Below, piece by piece: positions 1-11,199 of a stretch of 64,000 bases of DNA. The notes below the pieces were generated by a model. That model ran no database searches. It had not been told where the DNA came from and worked only from the letters and a program-made list of their open reading frames with translations. The stretch is from assembly GCA_900291925.1 (NCBI GenBank), contig UWYS01000030.1:124001-188000 (forward strand). The letters are read 5' to 3'. The translations under genes were made by a program, and so were the position numbers. Every line of letters begins with the position of its first letter. Position 1 is the stretch's first letter. The stretch is from Thecaphora thlaspeos. Lineage: Eukaryota; Basidiomycota; Ustilaginomycetes; Urocystidales; Glomosporiaceae.

Positions 1-1052
1 ACATCAACGGACCTCGCCCAGGGCACGCGAGCCAACGGACGGGTGACGCAGCCTGCCTTTGTTTTGCGGAGTGACCTTTTGGCGATTCCCGTCTTCCGCG
101 CCCTCAGCTCCGCCCAGCAGAAGAGATCAGAGATGCACCAGGCGCGTCCGCCCTACCCTTCAGCCCACGGGCCAGCGACGACCATCATATATCTTTGCCA
201 GACCTGGCCACCACATATGTAACTACACCGGCATCCTCCTGCTCCTTGAGCCGTCAATACAGTCTACGTATAGTACCTCGCCTCGAACACAGTTGCCTCA
301 CGACAAGGGAAAGCGTCTCCGACGGCGGCTACCTTGGCCGCTTCCTCGCGAGGCTGAGCGCCAGAGCACACCAGCCCATCGCCTCATCGAACGCTGATAT
401 CGACGCTTCGACGGTCTCGCTACCAAGTCATCTCGTTTGCTCCAATCTTTGGTATCCCATCTGGTCCGGCCGCACTTGGCCGACACCGCTCTGTCTAATG
501 AAGTGTGACTAGACCCCCACAGGGCGACGTCGGGCATGTGCACCAGCGCTGCGATAGACTCTCTTGCCTTGGCCGTGCGCATCGCCTCGCTGCGTGCTGC
601 GTGCTCGGGGACCGTGCGCCAGAGTGTGGCGCAGGATGACGGCCTCGGCCCTCGCTCGTCGAGCCAGCACGGTCCAACGCAACCAACAGGCCAACTCTGG
701 GCCAGAGGCAAGGGGGCCCGACCGGGCGCCGGGCAGCTGGGCGCTCGCTGCGTGACGCTGGAAAAAGGTTGAAGCCACAGCTGTCTCGGCCCCTGCTCTC
801 GGTCGTTCGCCCGTCTGTGATTTCCCAAAGTAACAATACCCTCGGCTCCCCTCGACCATCACCGCGTGACGTGAGCCCCTTTACGTACACACTCTCTAAT
901 CATCAGCGGGTCCTTGCTTCATCACCTCGACTTCGACTCGCCACCTTACTAGCCACAGCCGCCAACCGTCACTTCTCATCACCTCGACGGTACCAAGACA
1001 CCCCGCTAACCACCGAAACGTACACCGATACCACCTAGCCCGCTGCCCTACC
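1..1052. other. 5' flank without a supported gene
   Basis: Only short overlapping open frames occur here on both strands, with no recognisable domain or splice pattern. The last 150 bases are rich in C and A with few G, which fits the transcribed leader of the plus-strand gene starting at 1053. I see no RNA gene or repeat. Confidence 0.5.
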
Positions 1053-4000
1053 ATGTCTGACGTCGACGACGTGGCTTCGTCGGTGCCGTCCTCGGACCAG
1101 GTACCCAGCTCTCCTCCTGCCTCAGAGGCACACGCAAACGACTACGAAAACGACGACGACTCGGCGGAAACCCCGCCTTTGCGCCACGACGACGACAACT
1201 CGTCTTCCTTTGAAAAGGGAGCTGGCCCAGAGAGCGAGCACTCGTCCTCTGAAAAGGAGGCCGGTCGAGATGATTCCGATGCTCCGGCCGCCTCCGAAAA
1301 CGAGGCGCCTGAAAAGGTCGCCGCCGCTCCTTCCCCCGGCATCAAGTCGACCACAGCTACGGTAAAGCCTGCCACCACGACTGGTCTCGCCAGAAAATCC
1401 GCCAGCACAGCGCCCACCGCCGCAGCTGGAGCCACAGGAATACGCAAGGTGGCCGCGCCTGCTACGGCAAGAGCCGGAACAGCAGCCGCTCGACCCTCTG
1501 CTGCCACCACAACCACAGCGGCGCGAGTTGGCGTCCGACCTTCGGCCGGGGCTACGGCCACCGCGCGATCTGCTACCGGCACGGCAGCCGCTCGGCCAGC
1601 CGCGGCGACAGGGACCGCCGCTGCAGCTCGAAGTGCCCCGAGGGCGTCGGTGACTGGAGCAGCCGCCCGTCCGCCTGTCACCGGCACCGCTGCTGCCCGC
1701 ACTGCTGCCACCGCCGGCGCGCCAACTTCTGCCACTCGGAACGTCTCGACCGCACCTTCCTCTGGTGGAGTCAGCACAGCAGCTGGTACCTCCTCTCCCG
1801 CGCGTCCCTCGACCGCTGCTTCGTCCGCTGCTGCTGGAACGCCAGTCAGGCGGACGGTCGGAGCCGCCACGACCACGACCGGCGCCGCTGTCAGAAAGCC
1901 TCCCGTCGCTGGTACTGCCCCTGCCGCCTCAGCAGCCGCCAAACGCCTCTCGACGTCCGGCTCGACCACTTCGACCTCGGCCGCAGCCACTGCTGCCGCG
2001 CGAGCCCGAAGGTCGAGCATCACCAGCAACAGCACCGCCGGAACTCGCCCCAGCATCGCTGGCCGCCCCACTGTGACCACGACAACACGTCCTGGCGCTG
2101 CGACGGCTACAACGACCGGCGTCAGGAAGGTCGTCGCCCCTGGTGCTTCGACCGCGCTGTCCAAGGAGCTTCAAGAGAAGGTAGGTGTCAAGCGCAGCTT
2201 TCTGGCAGCGCCCAAATGCTGAACGAGCCCGACATGCTGAATCAAAGCCCTGCTTTCCTGCCCAATCTGCTCGGTCCGTCCAGATCGTCAAGCTAGAGGC
2301 TGAAATCTCTGAGCAGAGCGAGCAGCTCACCCAGCTCAAGGGAGAGCTTGAGACAAAGGACGAGGAGCTCCAGGCAAAGACCGTCAGCCTCTCGGCGGCC
2401 GAAGCCAAGCTCTCCGCCCTGCCATCGTCGTCCGATGCAGACGCAGCAGCAAAGGAGGCCGACGACGAACAGTCACTCCGACTTCAGGCACGCATCGACG
2501 AGCTCGAGGCCGAACTCGAAAAGGCTAAGGCTGCAGCCGACAAAGCAGAGACTAGCGAGGGCCTTGAAAAGAGTCTGGCCGAAAAGGATGCCGCTATCTC
2601 GTCCGCGAACGAGAAGATCGCCTCTCTCGAGGACGAGGTTCGAGCGACAAAGGAGAGCCTCGAATCCGCCCAGAAGTCGATCGCAGCCGCACAGACCAAG
2701 GGAGAGGGCAAGAAGGACCTCTCTGCCGAGATCGAGGAGCTCAAGAACCAGATCCAGGAGAGCCGAGCCACCATCGAGAAGCAGAACGAGCAGATCTCGA
2801 CCCTGCAGTCCCAGCTGCAGGAGAGGCAAGGAGCACTGGAGAAGGCCCAGACGGATGCTGAAAGCTCGGCCACCTCGCAGGGCCGCATCGACGAGCTCGA
2901 GAAGGAGCTCCAGCTGTCCAAGTCGAAGCTTGAGCAGGCACAGTCCGAGCTCGAGCAGGCCCACAACGATGCGTCGAACGCCGGTGAGGCCGGCGCTTCA
3001 GACCTGGTCGCAAAGGACCGCTTGATCGCCGAGCTGCAGAGCAACATCGAGGATCTCGAGAAGGCCGCCCAGGACCTCGACGAGAGCCACCAGCACAGAC
3101 TGGCCGACGCCATCGGTGCTGCTGAGGCCGCGGCGCTGGCCAAGTCTGATAGCGCCCACTCGGAGGAGCTAAACAGGCTGCGTTCCGAGCACGCGTCTGC
3201 GAAGGCGGCAGCGGTGGATGAAACCTCCACCCAGCTCAAGACAGAGCATTCCTCGGCTCTCGAAAAGGCCCTCGAGGCCTCGCGATCCGAGCTGTCCGCC
3301 CGGCACACTGAGGAGCTCGAGAAGGCCGTCCGCGAGGCAATCGCCAAGAAGAGCGAGGAGCACGAGCGAGAACTTGAGGCGGCCAAGAAGGAGGCCGAGG
3401 CATCGACCCGCGAGGCCCTCACAGCCGAGCACGACACAGCGCTTGATGGGCTCAAGACGGTGCACACCGGCAAGCTGGAGGAGCTGCAAGCTGGCCACGC
3501 CATGGCCCTTGAGCAGGCAAAGACGGACGCCGAAACGAAGCGCAAAGCCGATAGCGACGCCGCCGAGGCGAGGTACAAGGAGCAGCAGCAGCAGCTGGAG
3601 GAGGTCAAGGCAGAGCTCGCCTCGCAGGAGTCCAAGTACCAGGCGCAGGTGGACGAGGTCAAGGCGGAGCATGAGCGCAAGCTGCAAGACGCGTTCGACG
3701 CGGCGCGCGCCGAGGCGGGCGATTCGCACTCCACCGATCTGCAGACGCTCCGGGAACAGTCGGCCAAGACGATCGAGCAGCTGCGCAAGTCGCACCTCGA
3801 TGAGCTCGAGTCGCTGCGCAAGAGCCACGAGGCCGCGCTCTCGGATGTCGGGGAGCAGGGAGGCGCAGAGAGCAAGAAGCTCCAGCTTGACCTCGTCGCG
3901 ACCCAGACCGATCTCAAGAAGGTCAAGGATGCGCTCGCCGCGACCGAGAAGGAGTACCGGCTGGCCGAGGACCGCGTCAAGGAGCTCACAGAGGCGCTGG

Positions 4001-4905
4001 AGACGGCAAAGTCCGATTCCATCCGGGCTGTCGAGCAGACAGGAAAGGCTGGAGCCGACGAGCTTAACAAGTTGCACGCCCAGCTCGAGGAGCTCCAGGT
4101 CGAGCTGAACGAGACCAAGACGGCCCACAACCACAGCCAGACTGTGTTCGTCGAGCAGTTTGAGTCGATCGGCAATATGAACGAGGAGGACAAGAAGGCG
4201 CTCGTCGAAAAGCACGTCCAGGAGCTCGAGGCGCTAAGGAAGAAGCACGAGGCCGATCTCAAGGGGTTCCAGGAGAAGAACCTGAGCGATGCCGGAAAGT
4301 TGATGGTAAGTCGGCGTGGACCGAGGCGATGGTCGGGGTCTTCTATCCGATGGTGGTTAGACGAACGAAGCACTGACGTCGGCCGCCACAACGGTCTCAC
4401 ATCATTGCGCTGCACAGGATCTGCAAGATAGCCTCAACGAGGCGGAGAAGGCACGCGATGCCGCACTCGCCGAGAGCAAGGCTTCCGCTGCCAAGCTGGC
4501 CGCAGCGCTCAAGGAGTCGTCCGTCAGCAACAGCGGACCGGACGACACGACCGAGCTGGAAAAGGTGCGACAGCTTTCTTGCCTTTCCCTCTGCTCTCGT
4601 TGCCGGGATCATCTCTCTGACGCTGCTTCTCTCCTCTCCTTTGGCAATTCCACCAGCTGCACCGCGCACACACGGAAAAGACGAGCCAGCTGCTCAACCA
4701 GCACAACGATCAGCTGCGCCGTCTGGAAGAAATCAAGACCGAGGCCGAGAGCAAGGTCAAAGGGCTGGAAAAGGAGCTGAGCAACGCGAAGATGGAGGTT
4801 CAGTTCCTCACATCCGAGATGGAAGATGCCGATGGGCTCAGAAGCGAGATTCGCGATCTCGAGGCCAAGCTCCAGAGCGCCACGTCGGCGAACACCGCGG
4901 CCTAA
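1053..4905 (+). CDS. Large coiled-coil protein with Ala/Thr-rich basic N-terminal region
   Basis: Four exons: 1053-2180, 2284-4305, 4418-4564 and 4657-4905, giving 1,181 residues. All three introns are phase 0 with GTAGGT, GTAAGT and GTGCGA donors and CAG acceptors. Residues 1-80 are acidic and serine-rich. Residues about 90-370 are a low-complexity Ala/Thr/Ser/Pro tract with scattered Arg/Lys, as in microtubule- or filament-binding regions. From residue 378 to the end the chain is almost continuous charged heptads rich in Glu, Lys, Leu and Ala, a long coiled coil. No CAP-Gly, motor or kinase domain is visible. A structural or cytoskeleton-associated role is inferred from architecture only. 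The ATG at 1053 is the first in a good context (ACCATG) in the open frame. Exon structure is well supported; function is not. Confidence 0.8.
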
Positions 4906-5156
4906 GGAAGGGAAATGGCGAGAGTGTATGTCCCTCTTGTCTTTTTCAGAAAGGAGTAATGAGATCGTTGTTGTTAATACTTTGAATTGCTCGTTGGTGA
5001 AGAGCGACTGGTGTTACAAGTGGTCGATAGGAGTGTGTTACAGATGGTAGCGGCAGCGGCGATGGCGGTAGCAGCGGCACGACGACGACGACGACGACGC
5101 GGGCGGCGAGCATGGGAAGCCATTTGGCGGTGCGTGGCAGGGGCCCGATGGTACGA

Positions 5157-8100
5157 CTATGCGAGATCCTCGAGTGTCTTTTGCACTTTGAAGTGGTAGA
5201 GAGCCTTACTGAGGGCCTGAGCGTTGGAGAGAGCAGGATGTCCATCACCCGTCTCGTCCTGCTGTCTAACCTTTGACTCCGCCTCGTTCGACATTTCCGC
5301 ACCTCCTCCTCCTCCTCCTCCTCCTCCTCCTCTCTGTAAATCATCTTGACCTGGTAGCTTGTCCATCTTTCCTCCGTCCGTGGAAGAAGAAGAAGAAGAA
5401 GAGGGTACACCGTGAGGTGAATGTGAAAACATTGAATGAGACATGACGACGGTAACGTATTTCTCTATAAACTTTTCCGCCGTTTTTAGCAACCCTTCAT
5501 CCTCTTTTGCCATTAGAAAGGTACTTCTTCTTCTTACCAATGTCAACAACAATCCTGCCGCATGACCGAGTAAGAAGTGGTAGAAGTTAGGAAGATAGTC
5601 TAGTCGATCTCCGAATCCATCCGTACCGCTTCGTGTAGCGAGTCGAAGTGCGAATACCGCAGAATGTTTCGCAGTTGAGATGGTGCGCAGTTGTGCGATC
5701 GCTAGACGTGTGTCGTTTAGATTGGACGTGTATCGAAGTGTTAGGTGCGTTTCATCGAGAATGCCAAGTTCTGGATCTAATGGGAGAGAGGCGACGAAGG
5801 CGCGCGAAAGGTGGTAGAGAAGGGATAGGTCTATGGACGTTTCGGTTGGACGGGAGAGATCTGCGAGTGTGTTGAGGCCGACGGACAGGACGAGCGAATC
5901 GGATCGGCTTCGTTAGTACTCGACGGTCACTGTCCAGCTCGCACGGCATCACACCATCTACGCACCTTCATGTTGAGCTGTGACGAGTCTCCACCTGTTG
6001 AGTTCCTCAAGCCAGCCCCTCCACCTCTCTACCAACTGTCTCGCCTCGTAGATGACCGCATCCCTCCCCTCCGCGCCCTGCGGCGAACTGACTTTGGCCT
6101 GCGCTATCCTCCTCTTTGCATCGCGTTGGATCTCTTGACCCGCCAGGATGATCGACATCATGCGCGCGTGCGCTACCAGCTGACGGTCCGACGCTAGCGC
6201 CTGTGAAGGCCCAGAGACCGAGCCGAGCGCCATACATTGGTTCTGCAGCGGTGGCGTGCCGGCGCTCTTGAAGTCGTGCGGTTTCGGCGAGTTGAGCAGT
6301 CCTTCGCAGTATTGCGCTGGATTCGAGTCGGGTATGAGCGAGGGGACGTCTTGCATCACCGCCTGCTGCGCTTCGGCGATCTGCGCATTTCAGGAACGCA
6401 TTCCCACAGGGTCAAGGGGGGCAAGCGAGACGATCGGTGGGGTCAGCAACCATCGTCAGACGGAACAACGCTGCCCAGCGGAGGAGAACTCACATATGAC
6501 ATCAGCCAGATCCTCAGCTTCTCGACCAGGTCTATCTGTCTGAATGGCGGCAAGATGGTCATCCACTCTCCCAGCGTCTGTGCCGAGCGTACCTCGAAGT
6601 GTCTAAGGTACGCGACGGCCCACCATCTGGCGATCCTGGCGATCTTGAAAGCCGTGCGGCCGCCCAACCAGCACGCGGCCAGACAGGCACCCGTGATCTC
6701 CTCGACGCCGATGCCGAGCTCCGGATCGAGGGCACTGTCGCGGCTGATCTCCTGGTCCAAATTGAGAGAGGCAAAGGCCTCGTGGCGGAAGCGATCGTGC
6801 AGGTGCCGTGTGGACGGCTCGTACATCGATGAGACCATCAGGATCGAGGCGATGATCAGCGGCGTCATGCTCTCGCCCGCCGGATAGGACGGAAAGCCAA
6901 ACGAGTGTGGCTGGAGATGCCGTGCAAAGCTGAGAGAGCGTATCGGTTGCGACAGATGAAGCAGAAAAACGTTAGTGACATGCGTGCAAGGCTGGATTGA
7001 CCGATCAGCGAGCCGACCGGCGGCGGGCAGGAAGAGGATACTCACAACATAAAGAGATGTCGAGCGGTATCCATGCTGACCAGGCCCATGCTGATGACCG
7101 TCAAGCGCGGATCCTCCCTGCCCATGAACCGCGACGGCCTCGCATACGGGCTCGTGGCCGCGATGGATAGGTAGTTCTCAGCAGAGACCTGACGAGGGTC
7201 TGCGCTGTAGTTGAGCGGCTCCTGGGACAGGGCGATGATGCCCGACGGCCTGGTCTGGTCTGCCTCGGAGTTGGAGAGCTGGCCTAGTCCGCCGGGTACG
7301 GCAGTGCGCATAGTCCCGCTTCCCGCCCTCTGGACACGCGGCTGGCCCTGTATCCTCTGTAGCTGCGGCTCCCTTTGGCTTAGCAACCCACCGGCGCCGT
7401 CGAAGCCGAGATATCGCGTCGTCGAAGGCTGTGCAGCGCCGTTGCTGCCGCCAAGCGCCCTATCGGGGTGGCCGACAAAGCTGTTGGACCTCTCCCCGTT
7501 AGAAGGGTAGCGAGGCGAGACGAGGCTTGCGGATGACGCAGGTGTGCCCGAGCCTCTCGAAGGTGGATATGGGTGCTGTCGGTCACAACAGAGGCAGTGG
7601 AAGGAAGAGTCAGCCATGGCCGGGACGCGCTCAATCAGTCCTGCGGCCGTGCAGATCTGTTCGCGTGGGGCCAGCTACGCACGTAAGCATTCGAGCTCGG
7701 GACGTCAAAGGGGCTCTGCTTGCCGACTGCTCGAGGGGACCTCGGTGAGGATGTAGAGGTGTGGATGACGTCCATACGGGAGTGGCTAGGTCCTGCCACG
7801 GCCGGTGCAACGCCGGAGCTAAGCCCTTCGCGGTTCGAGTGTTGCTGCATCAGGTAGTCGACCGAGTCTTCGAGGCGGGTCAGGGTGTCGTCGGTGCGCT
7901 CTCGCCAATCCTCGTCCTGTGCCGACAGGGAGCGAGCGAGCGAGCATGCAGTCAGTACGACAGGAGCTCAAGCGAGCAGACACCGAAGGGACAGGCTACT
8001 CACGTCGGCCCTCAGCCTGAACTTGCACTCGGTCTTGCTGTCCTGGCATCGCTTGCATGGGGGTGCTCCGTGGTGAATACATTTGACCTAGAGGGGCAGC

Positions 8101-8288
8101 AAGTGAACGGAAGAAGAATGGAGAGCAACAGTCAGCGACTGCAGTAATCCCCTGGAGCTGCCATTCAGGTAGGCTCTTCCCGATGGATACGATCAATGGA
8201 GAAGAGGCAGAAGGCGCACCTTTGACCTTCTGCAGAGAACGCAGGCTTTCTGGGGCTTGACTAGCGGCGGCTTGGGCGTCGGCGGCAT
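5157..8288 (-). CDS. Zn2Cys6 fungal transcription factor
   Basis: Seven exons read down the minus strand: 8288-8220, 8087-8004, 7916-7683, 7575-7046, 6929-6494, 6380-5966 and 5860-5157, giving 823 residues. The first two exons build a zinc binuclear cluster, C16-X2-C19-X6-C26-X7-C34-X2-C37-X6-C44, the DNA-binding domain of Gal4-type factors. Intron 1 falls inside the cluster, after K23. A short helical linker follows (about 52-75). The middle homology region typical of fungal_trans factors lies in exons 4-5, including the run ARHLFMLFFARHLQPHSFGF joined across intron 4. The C-terminal exon has poly-Ser and poly-Gly tracts, the latter from a CCT repeat. It presumably acts in the nucleus on CGG-containing sites. 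The cluster and following linker remind me of ARO80-like basidiomycete factors, but I would not assign targets. Confidence 0.88.
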
Positions 8289-9179
8289 GGCTGAGGCGGA
8301 GCGGGGAGTGGGGAGCGGGGAGCGCAAAAGGGGGGGTCCGAAGTGCGTCCCCAGGCTAGAGAACAGGGATCGGTGACGGTGTCTTGGTGCTGACAGGGCG
8401 CGCCGAGATCAGCACCGAATTGAGCGGGGCAGCGGAGGGAAACGTAGGGCGGGCGGCGGAGGTCGGTAGAGACGACCAGCCTGCAAGGCGCGGGGTGAGC
8501 GATCGATGTCGGACCGAATCTGGTGATGAAAGGAAGGAGATGATGAGATGAGGGGGAGGAGGAAAAAGTGGCGGGCAGGGTCGGGTACGGGGGAGGCCGC
8601 GGGCAAAGTGGCGCTTCGGATGGAACCAAGAATACTGTAATATATGTAATACAGTATCTCGGGAACGGCAAAATATACAATGTGTAAGAGTGCCTCGCAG
8701 GCAGCGGCCAGCAGCGACGTCCTCTCCTCTCCCCCCGAGATCTACCCGCTGCCAAGAGGTAAGAGCTCGCAATGCCATTCTTATTGCAACGACGGCTTGG
8801 ACGACCATCTCAGTGACAGCGACCACGTCAGAAGGAAGACAACATCGACAGGCGCATCACTCGAGCGCCTCCCCAGTCACCGAGCCGCGCTAGCATCTCC
8901 TTCTTCCGGGCGCCCACGTCCCCGACAGCGCAGAGGCGCAGCCAGACACAGTGGGGGTGGTATAGTAGAGAGTAGTGAGGAATGGAGGGGAGGGGATCGA
9001 CAACCATGCCGTACACAGCAGCGCATCTTCTCGACCTTCAAATCTTTTGTCACATCTCCATTGCCGGGCGTGCACCTTCCTCATCTTCTTACTGTTGAGC
9101 GTCCATCAAGCCCAAAACGACAATCGACCGGGGTCAGCTCTACTATTCTCTCTTCATTTCTACCGGAACGCAGCAGAGC
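8289..9179. other. Intergenic region upstream of the Zn2Cys6 gene
   Basis: This stretch holds the promoter of the minus-strand factor starting at 8288 and the 3' side of the FRG1-like gene ending at 9180. A plus-strand open frame at 8680-9183 has no recognisable motif and biased composition, so I do not call it. An AT-rich palindrome lies at 8632-8657. Confidence 0.5.
8632..8657. promoter_or_regulatory. AT-rich inverted repeat upstream of the Zn2Cys6 gene
   Basis: Arms ATACTGTA (8632-8639) and TACAGTAT (8650-8657) are perfect reverse complements separated by 10 AT-rich bases. The site lies about 345 bp upstream of the factor's start codon in otherwise GC-rich DNA. It could be a dimeric protein-binding site. 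No known factor is assigned. Confidence 0.3.
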
Positions 9180-10564
9180 CTAACTCACCTTGGCATACTT
9201 GTCACTGATCGTCGTCGAATGTCGTGTTTACAAGAGAAGGATTGTAGGAAGTCGTCGTGTCAGGTCTAGCCGGCTAGCAGATAGAGCCACGACTTTCGCA
9301 GTCCAGCGCACCTACCTCTTGTACTTTGTCCTTCGGTCCAGCATCTCCTCTGCCAGACGGCCTTCCTTTTGCGCCTTCCGCAGTGCCTTGCGGTCTTCCG
9401 AGCTCATGCCGCTAAACTCTGCCGGCATATAACCAGTGCCCGCCCGCGATTTGCTGTAATGATAAGAGGGCATGTTTCGCCAGTAGGCGACGTCAGCAAA
9501 CCCCGCAGTAGGCTGACCCAGCGTCTGAGCGCAGCGAGCACAGCGAGACTCACAACAGTGTAACCTCCTTGTCCAGCGCATCCGCCTTGGTAGTAGCAAT
9601 GTCCTCGTGGCCCTTTGCCTTCTTCGCGAGCAAGTCGCCGTATCTCGCCTTGTGCCTGTGGCCCCACTGAAGCATCACCTGCCACAGCTCCGACTCTTCG
9701 ACCGCCTCTGCATCCGCTCGTATCACCCGTTTCCCGCCAGCCACCTCGTCCAGGGTCAGGAAGCCACCGTGTGCCGACCGCAACGCCACTTTCGCTGCCT
9801 CCTGCCCGCCACTGCCGCTGCCGTTGCTGCCCTGCGGTGGGATGACAAACTCCCATGCCTCCTGAGGCCCTCTCGCCTCCGTCGCCGCTTTCACGACGCC
9901 AAACTTGTCGCAGCCCAGGAACTTGCCCTCGGCGCTCCGGAGCGACCAGCTCGACGTCCCCGCGATTCGGCTAGCCACCCAGACCTGGTGGACGCTCTGC
10001 GGCGTCACCTCGGTGTGGACCGAGACGATCTCGGCTCCTTCGATCTCCTCGAGACCCATCACGTCCTTTGATGAAGAGGCTGGCGCGCCCGGGACGACGA
10101 CCGGCGCGGCTTCTAATGCGTTAAGCGTGGTGTTGAAAGAGAGGCAGAAGGGATGAGGGGCGGTCGCGCTCTTCTGATACAGGAAAGCGGGCCCAGCTAC
10201 ATCGTCGATCCGTATCGCTGGCACCCAGGCTGTGGCCGGGGCAAGTCGGGAAGCAACAAGTCAGAGGCATGTGTCGAGTTGGTTGGTCACAGGCCCTTGA
10301 CGCACCTTGCTCGTCGCCGCCATACTCTTCCGCATCCGAGACGTATTCTTCGGCCCGACGCTTCTTGCTGCCGCTGCCGCTACCGCTGCTCCTATGTTTC
10401 TTCTTTTTTTCGGGCTGTGCAGTGGTATCGTCGCAAGGAAGGGGATCGCAGAGCAACGAGAGTCATGAGTCAGCTGTGCTCTCCAGGTCAACGCGAGAAG
10501 CTCGGCGCCGGGCAGTCATCCTTACCTTGTCGCCCTTGAAGCTCAACCGGAGACTCTTCGACAT
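9180..10564 (-). CDS. FRG1-family protein
   Basis: Five exons: 10564-10526, 10414-10306, 10229-9554, 9453-9316 and 9204-9180, giving 328 residues. FRG1 proteins are nuclear and actin-associated, and are linked to RNA processing. Supporting features are a short N-terminus ending in a Lys-rich stretch, the fascin-like beta-trefoil core with LRSAEGKFLGCDKFGVV, and a C-terminal helix with EEMLDRRTKYK that corresponds to the conserved LDRR-K-K-AD tail of animal FRG1. The tiny last exon adds SDKYAKVS and a stop. That exon rests on a GTAGGT donor and a TCAG acceptor. Reading straight through exon 4 instead would stop one codon later after KR. The Ser/Gly-rich insert near residue 150 is lineage-specific. 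Family assignment is strong; the last exon is moderately supported. Confidence 0.8.
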
Positions 10565-11199
10565 ACTGGCCTTCAGAGTCGTGATTCGAGCCCTTGCTGG
10601 TCACAGTCGCGAAACGTGGGTCCTGTCAGGTGAGGAGGGAGGAGATGGTGGCCGGAACGTGAACGACACAAATGAGCGGGCAACCCGAAGTCGTAACCTC
10701 CACACGCCACCGCACCGCCCGAATCGCGGTCGTGCCGTGCACGCACCACCATGCTCGGGTCGAGGCGTCAAGGCTCTGCCTCAGGGTTCCGCAGCGCAGC
10801 GTGATGAGTGGACAGCATAGACACCAAAATGAGTCTCCATTCCGCCTGACGGTCACAAGCTGGCCAAAAGGATCGCGTCGGAGGGCTGCAGAGGAAGAGA
10901 GGGCAAGAGGCGATGTAATAACAAAACCTTTAGTGTGTAATAAAATACAAATCGAGGCTCCGTCCATCGTACAATAGAGACAGGTAAAACGAAGCATGAT
11001 AGACAGCCGGACGCGGCCTCCCTCGCATGACGGCTGAGACGCCTGTCCAGACGATGACGGGAAGGAAGAGAAGGCTTTGGTTGGAATCGTTGGCCACAGG
11101 ACCGAATGGAAGGCCATTCGTCCAAAACCGTCCAAACCAGCGATGCGTGGCTCCGCACCATCGCAGGCTCTTACCTCGGAACAGCCGCGCCGCCTTCAT
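10565..11199. other. Intergenic region between two minus-strand genes
   Basis: This holds the FRG1-like promoter and the 3' untranslated region of the Gln-rich gene ending at 11200. An AT-rich patch near 10915-10950 could contain polyadenylation signals. I see no gene here. Confidence 0.5.

Noticed and set aside
1142..4415. Long antisense open frames (340 and 643 codons) opposite the coiled-coil gene
   Set aside because: They are complements of repetitive GC-rich coding sequence, dominated by Ser, Leu, Val and Ala, with no motif and no splice sites.
8680..9183. Plus-strand frame of 167 codons between the Zn2Cys6 and FRG1-like genes
   Set aside because: No domain, biased Ser/Pro/Arg composition, and the region fits a promoter plus a 3' untranslated end.
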